DNA from: Salinibaculum sp. SYNS191
GTDB lineage: Archaea; Halobacteriota; Halobacteria; Halobacteriales; Haloarculaceae
Reading direction: 5' to 3'
DNA length: 64,000 nt
NCBI RefSeq assembly: GCF_037338445.1
Contig: NZ_CP147838.1
Span: 62,001-126,000, forward strand
Position 1 is the stretch's first letter; every line of letters begins with the position of its first letter. The notes below the pieces were generated by a model. That model ran no database searches. It worked only from the letters and a program-made list of their open reading frames with translations, and was not told where the DNA came from. Made by a program: the position numbers and the translations under genes. Shown piece by piece: positions 41,901 through 49,219 of this stretch.

Positions 41901-42144
41901 GTCGCACCGCGGTGGTTCGAGAGAGCGAAGCTCTCTCGTCATCACGAAAGGCGCTTGCGCCTTTCGAACGACTTCGCCGCGGGCGCACCGCTCCTCGCAA
42001 AAACTTGGGGAAAAAGGCCGCTCACGCTCGGTAGAGCGTTCGCGGGGAACCGCGCTCGCGTTGCTCGCGCGGATGCTCGCGGCATACCTGCCCTTCCCTG
42101 GATTCGCGCGCCCTCGCTGTCGCTCGGGACGCGCTCCCGGCCAC
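41901..42144 (+). repeat. Dispersed hairpin-rich intergenic element, copy A
   Basis: This fills most of the 327-base gap 41874-42200. It has two perfect hairpins in a row: CGAGAGAGC/GCTCTCTCG with loop GAA (41918-41938) and CGAAAGGCGC/GCGCCTTTCG with loop TT (41945-41966). A core at 41997-42144 then matches the complement of 56961-57102. Shared blocks include GCAAAAAC-TGGG-GAAAAAGGC, GGATGCTCG, CCTGCCCTTCCC and GCGCTCCCGGCCAC. Between the shared blocks both copies have hairpins of different sequence. No coding potential is convincing here. Confidence 0.8.
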
Positions 42145-42200
42145 AGCCGCGTTCTACCGCGGCACCCGGATTTTTCACCCTATCCCGCCTCGGGACGAGT

Positions 42201-42560
42201 ATGGCGCTCTCGGAGACCCAGAAGCAGACCCTCATGCACGTCGCCCAGAGCGAGAAGTACGCCTCGCCCGGGTCGAAATCCAACCGCGGGGCGGTGTGGA
42301 TGGCTAACCAGAGTCACCGCGGGGTCGAACAGGTCCAGCGGACCCTCGACAGCCTCGACACGCTCGGTCTCATCGAACAGGACGGCACCGGGCCGTCACT
42401 GACCGAGAAGGGCCGAAGGGCACTCACAGACGGAACAGCGGACCTGTCCTTCGACCGGAATCCATCCTCCGTCGAACGGGAACTGTTGGCGGAACTCGAA
42501 GCGGAGCGTGAGTCGGGGTCCGACGGCCTCCTCTCGCGGCTGCGCGGGCTGTTCGGGTAG
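42201..42560 (+). CDS. Winged-helix domain protein
   Basis: A 119-residue protein. Residues 5-75 form a probable winged helix-turn-helix (SETQKQTLMHVAQSEKYASP, then VEQVQRTLDSLDTLGLIEQD and a beta wing). The C-terminal 35 residues are charged and end in an amphipathic segment (LLSRLRGLFG). ATG 42201 is preferred; ATTTTTCAC at 42170-42178 is a TATA-like box 23-31 bases upstream. An upstream in-frame extension through the intergenic repeat is rejected. The target is unknown. Confidence 0.75.
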   Translation: MALSETQKQTLMHVAQSEKYASPGSKSNRGAVWMANQSHRGVEQVQRTLDSLDTLGLIEQDGTGPSLTEKGRRALTDGTADLSFDRNPSSVERELLAELEAERESGSDGLLSRLRGLFG

Positions 42561-42562
42561 CG

Positions 42563-42850
42563 CTACTCCTCTATCTGGTCGATGAGCGCCTCCAGCGTGC
42601 CGATGTGGTCCTCGAACTTCTCGCGGCCCTCGTCGGTGAGTTCGTAAGTCGTCTGCGGCTTCCGGTCCACGAACTGTTTCTCGACGCGGACGGCACCGGC
42701 ATCTTCCATCTTCTGGAGGTGGCTGGAGAGGTTGCCCTCCGTGACGTCCAGTGCCTCGGTCAGGTCGGGGAAGCGGGTCTCGCCGTGCCGGTAGAGGTAG
42801 GCGAAGATTTGCAGCCGCGTCGGCTGGTGGACGAGTTTGTCGAAGTCCAT
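42563..42850 (-). CDS. ArsR/MarR-like winged-helix regulator
   Basis: A 95-residue single-domain regulator. LVHQPTRLQIFAYLYRHGET and the recognition region LDVTEGNLSSHLQKMEDAGA, followed by a wing with RKPQTTYELTDEGREKFEDH, fit the transcriptional-regulator family often found beside ABC exporters (PF13601-type). It is the last gene of a minus-strand group with a four-helix protein, an ABC ATPase and a permease, with four bases between it and the membrane-protein gene. It probably autoregulates that operon. Confidence 0.88.
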   Translation of the reverse strand: MDFDKLVHQPTRLQIFAYLYRHGETRFPDLTEALDVTEGNLSSHLQKMEDAGAVRVEKQFVDRKPQTTYELTDEGREKFEDHIGTLEALIDQIEE

Positions 42851-42854
42851 GTTG

Positions 42855-43481
42855 TCAGGCGCGTGCGAGCGCGATGTACGACCCCACGGCGTGCAGTGCG
42901 AAGGCGATTCCGAAGACCGCGTAGCCCCACCGCCGGAGCGCGGGCACGTTCGGGATGACGGCGGCCAGTCCCAGCATCCACGCGCCGCCGAGGTAAAAGG
43001 CCAGTCGGTCGCGCCGGCGGATGTAGTACGCCTTCAGCGCGTTCCCGACGAGGACGTACGCCAACCCGACAGCGCCGACGACCACCGCGAAGACGGTGCT
43101 ACTGAGGACCGCCGCCTCGGCACCGTCGAAGAGCGGGCTCACCGCAGCGAGCACCGCGAACGCGTATCCGAACGCCGCCAGGTAGTGGACGCCGACGTTC
43201 GGCTTCGCGTCGGAACTCCCGCCAGCACCCATCTCGCGGTCGATTCCGACCCACTGGTAGACGCCGCCGAGTCCCATGAGGCCGCCCCAGGCGACCCAGT
43301 GGCCCCACCCCGGCAGGTCGTAGAGGACGACGGCCTGGGAGCCGAGCGCGGCGAGTCCGACGAGGACGCCGTAGACGAGCCAGAGCCGGAACTGGCTGGG
43401 ATAGCGCTCCCGGATGCCCATCGCGTCCTTGATAGTCTCCAGTTCCGACCGCAGTTCCTCGACGTCCAGTTCCTCACTCAT
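42855..43481 (-). CDS. Membrane protein of the regulator/ABC operon
   Basis: A 208-residue protein. An acidic amphipathic N-terminus (EELDVEELRSELETIKDAMG) is followed by six hydrophobic segments. The family is unassigned. It sits between the regulator and the ABC ATPase, overlapping the ATPase gene by eight bases. By position it may act as an accessory or sensor subunit for the exporter, as in similar small regulator-membrane-ABC operons. Confidence 0.78.
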   Translation of the reverse strand: MSEELDVEELRSELETIKDAMGIRERYPSQFRLWLVYGVLVGLAALGSQAVVLYDLPGWGHWVAWGGLMGLGGVYQWVGIDREMGAGGSSDAKPNVGVHYLAAFGYAFAVLAAVSPLFDGAEAAVLSSTVFAVVVGAVGLAYVLVGNALKAYYIRRRDRLAFYLGGAWMLGLAAVIPNVPALRRWGYAVFGIAFALHAVGSYIALARA

Positions 43482-44361
43482 CGTCGGCCCCCTGGACGTG
43501 GACGTAGTAGTTGAACAGGTCGGTGTAGGTCGGGTCGATGCGCTCGACGCTCCCGTCCGGGAGTTCGTCCGCCACCGCCTCGAAGTCGTGGGACTCGTCG
43601 AGGAAGCCCCGCGCCTCGCCGCCGAGCGGGAACAACTGGCCGTCGACGACGTAGGCTTCGGCGTCGCGCATCGCGTCGCTGCCGGTGACGCGGACGACGG
43701 GCGGCACTGCGTCCATCAGTTCCTCCGGCGTGCCCACCGCCGAGACGGTGCCGTCGGGCATGAACGCGATGCGGTCGGCGATGTTGGCGTCCATCGGCCG
43801 GTGGCTGGAGACGAGGAAGGTCTTCCCGTCGTCGTACTGGTCGAGGATGATGTCGTGAAAGCGCTGGATGTTCGTGAGGTCGACGCCGGCCGTCGGCTCG
43901 TCCAGCAGGTACACCGGCACGTCGACGCTCATCGTCAGCGAGAGTTCGATCTTGCGTTTCATCCCCTCGGAGTAGTGCTTGACGAGCTTGTCGAGGTCGT
44001 CGGCCAGCCCCAGGCGGTCGACGTACGCCTCCCAGCGGTCGGTGAAGCGGTGGTGCAGCCGCGAGTAGAAGGCGACGTTCTCGCGGCCGGTGAGCGTGTC
44101 GACGGCCATCGAGTCCTGCAGGAGGAAGTTCAGGCTGTCGCCGCCGTCCTCCGTGACCGGTTCGCCGAACACCTCGACGGAGCCCTCCGTGGGGTGCTGG
44201 CTGCCGGCGAGACAGGACAGCAGGACCGTCTTGCCGACGCCGTTCGGTCCCATCAGGAGCAGAATCTCGCCCTCGCGGACGGTCAGGTCCGCGCCCCTGA
44301 CGACGTCGTCCGCGCCGAACTCCTTCTCGACGCCGCGGCTCCGCAGGGCGGCTTCTGTCAT
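43474..44361 (-). CDS. ABC transporter ATP-binding protein
   Basis: A 295-residue ATPase of the ABC-2 exporter type. Walker A is LLMGPNGVGKTVLLSCLAG (near residue 36). The signature region is HYSEGMKRKIELSLTMS, where LSGGQ is replaced by YSEGM. Walker B is PVYLLDEPTAGVD and the switch His is in VSSHRPMDAN. The C-terminal 80 residues form an extra domain common in drug- and antibiotic-resistance-type ABC-2 ATPases. The start overlaps the permease stop by four bases. Confidence 0.93.
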   Translation of the reverse strand: MTEAALRSRGVEKEFGADDVVRGADLTVREGEILLLMGPNGVGKTVLLSCLAGSQHPTEGSVEVFGEPVTEDGGDSLNFLLQDSMAVDTLTGRENVAFYSRLHHRFTDRWEAYVDRLGLADDLDKLVKHYSEGMKRKIELSLTMSVDVPVYLLDEPTAGVDLTNIQRFHDIILDQYDDGKTFLVSSHRPMDANIADRIAFMPDGTVSAVGTPEELMDAVPPVVRVTGSDAMRDAEAYVVDGQLFPLGGEARGFLDESHDFEAVADELPDGSVERIDPTYTDLFNYYVHVQGADDE

Positions 44362-45221
44362 GCGCTCACCCCCCGGTAGACGACGCGGCGCATCAGGACC
44401 ACGCCGAGGCCGGCGGCCAGCACACCGTAGAGAGTGAGCTGTCCGAATCCGAACAGCGCGTCGGGAACCGAAAGGGTGCCCGCCTGGCTGGCGAGGTCCG
44501 CCGGCGGGACGACGACGTGGTGGCTGACCAGCCGGGTCGCGGCGGTGTTGGGCAGCCACGTCAGGAGTGCGTCGGGCCCCTGGAAGGCCGAGGGGTCGGT
44601 CCCGTTGTACCCCGTCAGGAAGTACGACCCGAGCGCGATGCTGATAGTGACGATGGAGGCGTAGCGGGTGTCCCTGACCAGCGTCGCGACGAGCACGGCC
44701 AGTGTCATCCAGACCAGCGCGAAGGAGACCACCGCGACGAGGACGAGCGGGACGGAGACGGGGCCGCGCAGGCCGAACTCGCCGCCGGTCAGGACGGCGA
44801 CGGCGACGACGACAGCGAAGGCGACAACGGAGAGCACAGTCCCGGCGACCATCCGCCCGGCGAGGTCGGCGCTGGGGGCCAGCGGGAGCGCGCGATACTG
44901 CATGTACCGCTCGGCCTCGAAGTCGGCCGCGAGTTGCTGGCCGAAGGAGTTCAGCGACGCGATGACCGCGCCGAACATCCCGTAGCTGACCGCCGTGCCC
45001 GCCTTGACGTAGGGAAGCACCGACTCCGGTATCGTGGAGGTGTCGACGAAGACGGTGATGGTGAGCAGGTAGAAGGCGACCGGGAAGGCGACCGACCAGA
45101 ACAGCACTGCCTTGTTCCTGAACAGCTCTCTGCCGTAGCGTTCGGCGAAGGCACGCGCCTGCCGCAGCCACCCTGCGGTACCGCGCGCTCTCGCGCCGAC
45201 TGCTGCGTGCGGGGACGTCAT
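44358..45221 (-). CDS. ABC-2 type transporter permease
   Basis: A 287-residue membrane protein with six helices (for example VLFWSVAFPVAFYLLTITVF, SYGMFGAVIASLNSFGQQL, AFAVVVAVAVLTGG, ASIVTISIALGSYFLTG). The conserved region GQQLAADFEAERYMQYRALP with PLAPS is the ABC-2 membrane signature. The start at ATG 45219-45221 (MTSPHAAVG) is preferred, since an upstream reading would run through the promoter. It is the first gene of the minus-strand operon. Confidence 0.9.
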   Translation of the reverse strand: MTSPHAAVGARARGTAGWLRQARAFAERYGRELFRNKAVLFWSVAFPVAFYLLTITVFVDTSTIPESVLPYVKAGTAVSYGMFGAVIASLNSFGQQLAADFEAERYMQYRALPLAPSADLAGRMVAGTVLSVVAFAVVVAVAVLTGGEFGLRGPVSVPLVLVAVVSFALVWMTLAVLVATLVRDTRYASIVTISIALGSYFLTGYNGTDPSAFQGPDALLTWLPNTAATRLVSHHVVVPPADLASQAGTLSVPDALFGFGQLTLYGVLAAGLGVVLMRRVVYRGVSA

Positions 45222-45241
45222 CGTTCGCAGATCAGTCTGTC

Positions 45242-45281
45242 TTGCAATAAAATTTGCTATATTATCTACTTTGTGTTGCAA
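45242..45281. promoter_or_regulatory. AT-rich control region with two TTGCAA palindromes
   Basis: TTGCAA occurs at 45242-45247 and 45276-45281, flanking an AT-rich stretch (AAATTTGCTATATTATC) that should be the promoter of the permease operon on the minus strand. The 240-base gap to the vWA gene at 45462 holds promoters in both directions. The palindromes are candidate operators for the winged-helix regulator at 42563. Confidence 0.45.
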
Positions 45282-45461
45282 AGCTATTGCCTCAGCATCT
45301 GAAGCGGCTGTTTCGTATTTCACAATCGGGTGGCCGGGAGAAAGAAGGCGAGTTCGGCACAGGGGAAACTGGTTTCTATACTGCAGCCATGTGGTGACAA
45401 ACTACTGGACAACGGTGAGTACCGGGCAAAATTCATGGGGGAGGGGGTTCAGGTGGATGGT

Positions 45462-46670
45462 ATGACAGCGGAGATTCGGACCGACGTCAACCGGCCGAAC
45501 GTGCCCGTCGACGGCACCACCATCACGGCGGAGGTAGACGTCGAGCCGGGGGAGAAGCAGGAACAGGTCCAGCGCCACATTGCCCTCTGTATCGACACCA
45601 GCGGTTCGATGAGCGGCGAGAAGATACAGCGCGCCCGCGACGGCGCGTCCTGGGTCTTCGGCCTCCTCGAAGACGACGACTACGTGAGTATCGTGGCCTT
45701 CGACTCGGAGGCCGAACTGGTGATTCGCCCGACGCGGTGGGGTGACATCGACCGGGACGACGCGATGGCGACGCTCGACGAACTGACCGCCGGCGGCGGC
45801 ACCAACATGTTCGACGGCCTGCGGACTGCCCAGAACTCCCTCGAATCCCTGGAGTTCACCGACGGTGCCAACGAGGGCACCGCTGTCCGCCGCATCCTCC
45901 TGCTCTCGGACGGCAAGGACAAGCACAACGACCCGCCGGACTTCCGCGACCTCGCCCTCGAAATCGACGAGGCCGGCATCCGCATCGAGTCCGCGGGCAT
46001 CGGCCACGACTACAACGAGGACACCATCCGGACGCTCGGAACGACCGCCCGCGGCGAGTGGACTCACCTGGAAGGCCCCGGCGACATCGAGGACTTCTTC
46101 GGCGAAGCCGTCGAGCAGGCCAACTCCGTCGTCGCCACGGACGCCCAACTGGAACTGGACGTCGCCGACGGCGTGGAGGTCACCGACGTCTACCGGGCGC
46201 TCCCGCAGGCCCAGGACGTCGACCTGGACTGGGAGGACAACACCGCCATCGTCAAACTCCCCGACCTCACCGAGCGCGAACACCAGCGCGTCGTGATGAA
46301 GGTCCACGTCCCGGGCCAGCGCGACGAGGAGCAGGACGTGGACCTGGTGGACGTGGCCCTGACCGCCCGCGGCGGAACCGCACGAGACACCATCAGCGTC
46401 ACCTACACCGAGGACAACGAGAAACTCGCGGAGAACAACGAGGACGTGCAACTGGACCACCAGCAGACGGTCATCCAGACGGAACTCGGGAAGGGCAACG
46501 TCGAGACGGCGGAGACGCAGGTCGAGCAGATGACCCGCATCCACGGCGAGGAGACCCAGATCGTCCAGAACGTCCAGCGCCAGACTGAAATCGTCAAGGA
46601 GGGCGGCCGCGCCGAGCGCAACCGCGCGACGAAGATAGTCAGCGACGACGACGAAGGCATCCAGAAGTGA
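45462..46670 (+). CDS. von Willebrand factor A domain protein
   Basis: A 402-residue protein. The vWA metal site is complete: DTSGSMS near residue 45, the Thr in GGGTNMFDG, and Asp in LLLSDGKDKHND. A beta-sandwich-like domain follows (about 235-330), then a long helical C-terminus rich in Gln/Glu. There is no signal peptide or membrane segment, so it should be cytoplasmic. ATG 45462 begins just before the conserved start TAEIRTDVNRPNVPVDG; ATG 45435 is an alternative adding nine residues. It heads the kinase/phosphatase operon, with 49 bases to the kinase gene, and may be the adaptor or substrate-binding component. Confidence 0.88.
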   Translation: MTAEIRTDVNRPNVPVDGTTITAEVDVEPGEKQEQVQRHIALCIDTSGSMSGEKIQRARDGASWVFGLLEDDDYVSIVAFDSEAELVIRPTRWGDIDRDDAMATLDELTAGGGTNMFDGLRTAQNSLESLEFTDGANEGTAVRRILLLSDGKDKHNDPPDFRDLALEIDEAGIRIESAGIGHDYNEDTIRTLGTTARGEWTHLEGPGDIEDFFGEAVEQANSVVATDAQLELDVADGVEVTDVYRALPQAQDVDLDWEDNTAIVKLPDLTEREHQRVVMKVHVPGQRDEEQDVDLVDVALTARGGTARDTISVTYTEDNEKLAENNEDVQLDHQQTVIQTELGKGNVETAETQVEQMTRIHGEETQIVQNVQRQTEIVKEGGRAERNRATKIVSDDDEGIQK

Positions 46671-46719
46671 CCGACGAGGCGACCCGGCGACCCCGTGAGC
46701 AGTGTCCAGAGGGGGACGC

Positions 46720-47949
46720 ATGACCGAGATACCGACAGTCGGCACGCGCCTGGCTGGCCGGTACGACCTCGAAGCGGAGGCCGGCGAGGGCGGGTTCGCG
46801 AAGGCGTTCGTCGCGCGCGACACGCTGACCGGGGAGACCGTCGCCGTCAAGATTCCCAACTACGAGGGGTCGAGCAACGACCCCGACGTCATCGACGAGT
46901 ACTTCCACAAGGAGGGGGAGACACTGTCGCGAATCGAGGCGGCCGGCGGGCACCCGAACGTGATGACCCTCGTCGACCGCGGGACCCACGACGGCGTCGA
47001 CTTCCTCGTCGTGGAGTACATCGACGGGTACGAACTGGACGAGGCCATCGAGGAACTGGGGCCACGCGAGGACACCGAGGAGGTCCGCCAGGTCGGCATC
47101 GACCTCTCCGACGCGATGGGCTTTCTCCACGAGGCGGAAATCGTCTACCGGGACCTGAAGCCGGACAACGTGATGCTGACCGAGCGGGACGGCCGCCCGA
47201 CGCCCGTGCTCATCGACTTCAACACCGCCACCGGCTTCGACGCCGACGGCCACGCCGAGGACTCCGGCACGACGATTCTCGGCCCGTACAAACCCCCCGA
47301 AGTCGCGGAAGCGGGGAGCAGCGACATTCGGCAGGGGCCCTGGTCGGACGTCTACTCCATCGGGAAGATACTGCTCTTTCTGCTGCGCGGGACGGTTCCG
47401 AAGAAAGACGGCATCAACCCCCGCGACTTCGGCATCGACACGGAACCGTACCTCGCGGACATCGTCGAGAAGGCCACCCGTTCCAACTACGAGGAGCGCT
47501 ACCCCAACGCCACCGTGATGAAGGACGTCCTGGCCGCGCGGGACCCCAGCCCCCCGCCGAAGGCCAGACTGACCCATCTCCAGGGGAACGCCGAGTACAC
47601 GGTCTACCCCGGCGACACCATCGGCCGGCGGTACGCGAAGGGACCGACCCCCTCCATCGCCATCGAGGACGAGGGGGAGTACATCTCGACCGTGCAGGTG
47701 CAGTTCGACATCGAGGGCGACCAGTGGATGCTGCGCGACCGGAGCACCAACGGGACCTACGTCCAGAGCGGCGACGGCTGGGAGTGGGTGCTGAGCGCGG
47801 ACGGCCGGGAGCGACTGCGCGAACAGGGCGAGAACCCGGCCGACCGCCACGGCAACGTGCCGCCGGAGACGTACCCGCTGACCGACGGCAGTCTCGTCGC
47901 CCTGGTCCACCCGAGTTACAAGCAGACCTTCCAGTTCGAGGAGGAGTGA
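46720..47949 (+). CDS. Ser/Thr protein kinase with C-terminal FHA domain
   Basis: A 409-residue Hanks-type kinase. Glycine loop AGEGGFAKAFVARD (near 21), ATP Lys in TVAVKIPNYE, catalytic loop IVYRDLKPDNVML (near 142, YRD for HRD) and the metal loop VLIDFNTATG (DFN for DFG, near 166). SDVYSIGKILLFLLRG is the helix-F region. From about residue 285 an FHA-type phosphothreonine-binding domain follows, recognised by TIGRRYAKGPTPSIAIED and LRDRSTNGTYVQSG. There is no membrane segment. The gene is one base from the PP2C gene, so kinase and phosphatase are made together. Confidence 0.93.
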   Translation: MTEIPTVGTRLAGRYDLEAEAGEGGFAKAFVARDTLTGETVAVKIPNYEGSSNDPDVIDEYFHKEGETLSRIEAAGGHPNVMTLVDRGTHDGVDFLVVEYIDGYELDEAIEELGPREDTEEVRQVGIDLSDAMGFLHEAEIVYRDLKPDNVMLTERDGRPTPVLIDFNTATGFDADGHAEDSGTTILGPYKPPEVAEAGSSDIRQGPWSDVYSIGKILLFLLRGTVPKKDGINPRDFGIDTEPYLADIVEKATRSNYEERYPNATVMKDVLAARDPSPPPKARLTHLQGNAEYTVYPGDTIGRRYAKGPTPSIAIEDEGEYISTVQVQFDIEGDQWMLRDRSTNGTYVQSGDGWEWVLSADGRERLREQGENPADRHGNVPPETYPLTDGSLVALVHPSYKQTFQFEEE

Positions 47950-47950
47950 G

Positions 47951-49042
47951 ATGCGTTACGCCACAAACTACGACATCGGCGAGCGGAAACGGGAGTCGGG
48001 CATCAACGAGGACAGCATCGCGCTGACCGTCTTCGAGCAGGGCCACCGGGAGGGCTACCGTGGCCAGCGCATCGCCGTCGACCCGACCGAACGCGACGGC
48101 GACGGCGACGGGCGCGACCGGCCGGCCAACCGCGGTGCGGCCGGGTTCGTCCTCGCCGACGGCGCTGGGGGGCACGACGCCGGCGACGTCGCCTCCTACA
48201 TCGCGACCACAGTCGTCTGCGAGCAACTGGCGAACGTCGTCGTCCGGGCGGCTCGGGCCGACCCGGACCCCTTCGACGTGGACGTCGAACGGACACCCGA
48301 GGTACCGGACGAGGCGGACCTGCGCGGGGCCATCGAGGACGCCATCGTCGCCGCCCACCAGGCAATCGTCGCCAACGCGGCCGAGACCGGCGTGGGCGCG
48401 TACACGACCGTCGTCGCCGGCATCGTCGTCGAGGGGCGGCTCCACTACGGCTGGGTCGGCGACAGCCGGGCGTACCTCGTCAACTGCGCGCAGTCGGACA
48501 TCGCGCGCCTGACGCGGGACCACTCGGTCGTCGAGGAACTGCACCGGGAGGGCGAACTCGACGACGCCGAGGCCCACGTCCACCCGCGCGGGAACGAAAT
48601 CACCCGCGCGCTCGGGGGAACGGGGACGGAGAACCCCGAGACTGCCTCGGTGGCGGTCGAGACGGAATCCGTCGACGTCTACGCAGAGGACATCCTGCTG
48701 GTGACCAGCGACGGTCTCATCGACGCCCAGACCGACGCGCCGCACCTCCACGAGGAGTACGTCGAGAGTGACCGTAGCGAGGACGTGGCCGAGCGAATCA
48801 GAGAGGCCGTGGTCACCGACGCGGAGATTCGTGACACGGTCCTCGACGCTGAGTCGCTGGACGACGCCGCGGCCTCGCTGGTCGAACTGTCGAACGACCG
48901 GGGCGGGAAGGACAACCTCTCCGCGCTGTTGCTCCGCGACGGCGCGTTCCCCGCGACCCCCGAGGACGCCGAGGTACGATTCCGCGACGTGGACGAGACC
49001 AGACCCGTCGAGGACCGCGAGACAGTCATCGTCGACGAGTGA
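47951..49042 (+). CDS. PP2C-family protein phosphatase
   Basis: A 363-residue metal-dependent Ser/Thr phosphatase. The PP2C motifs are complete: ESGINEDSIALT, VLADGAGGHDAGDVASYIAT, YGWVGDSRAYLVN, LTRDHSVVEEL, LLVTSDGLIDAQ and KDNLSALLLRDG, which together supply the metal-binding Asp residues. An insertion of about 40 residues after the first motif and a short acidic tail are unusual. It is the expected antagonist of the kinase encoded immediately upstream. Confidence 0.94.
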   Translation: MRYATNYDIGERKRESGINEDSIALTVFEQGHREGYRGQRIAVDPTERDGDGDGRDRPANRGAAGFVLADGAGGHDAGDVASYIATTVVCEQLANVVVRAARADPDPFDVDVERTPEVPDEADLRGAIEDAIVAAHQAIVANAAETGVGAYTTVVAGIVVEGRLHYGWVGDSRAYLVNCAQSDIARLTRDHSVVEELHREGELDDAEAHVHPRGNEITRALGGTGTENPETASVAVETESVDVYAEDILLVTSDGLIDAQTDAPHLHEEYVESDRSEDVAERIREAVVTDAEIRDTVLDAESLDDAAASLVELSNDRGGKDNLSALLLRDGAFPATPEDAEVRFRDVDETRPVEDRETVIVDE

Positions 49043-49186
49043 CCCGGCGTCGGCCCGACGTACCGGTCGGTTCGGTCGGCGAGTAAGCACGTCCTACCGG
49101 TATGTGAGCCCGCTCGCTTCCGTCTCCGCTGGACGACGCCCGAGTGGACGACCGGAGTAAGGCCACTCTAGTTGCGGGGGCAACAG

Positions 49187-49194
49187 TTTTTTAC
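49187..49194 (+). promoter_or_regulatory. TATA-like box for the zinc-ribbon/FHA gene
   Basis: TTTTTTAC lies 26-33 bases before ATG 49220, at the end of the 177-base gap after the phosphatase gene. It indicates an internal promoter, so the last two genes can be expressed separately from the first three. Confidence 0.55.
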
Positions 49195-49219
49195 ACGGCC
49201 TGCGACAGTCGGGACAGCA

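Noticed and set aside
41955..42200. N-terminal extension of the winged-helix gene through the intergenic repeat
   Set aside because: The extension encodes an Arg/Pro/Ala-rich segment created by the repeat. A TATA-like box and a good ATG at 42201 explain the gene better.
45462..49042. Identification of the vWA-kinase-PP2C block as a tellurite-resistance (Ter) locus
   Set aside because: The gene kinds resemble the TerY triad, but no TerC, TerD or related stress proteins are nearby, and the kinase carries an FHA domain instead of the zinc ribbon of that triad.
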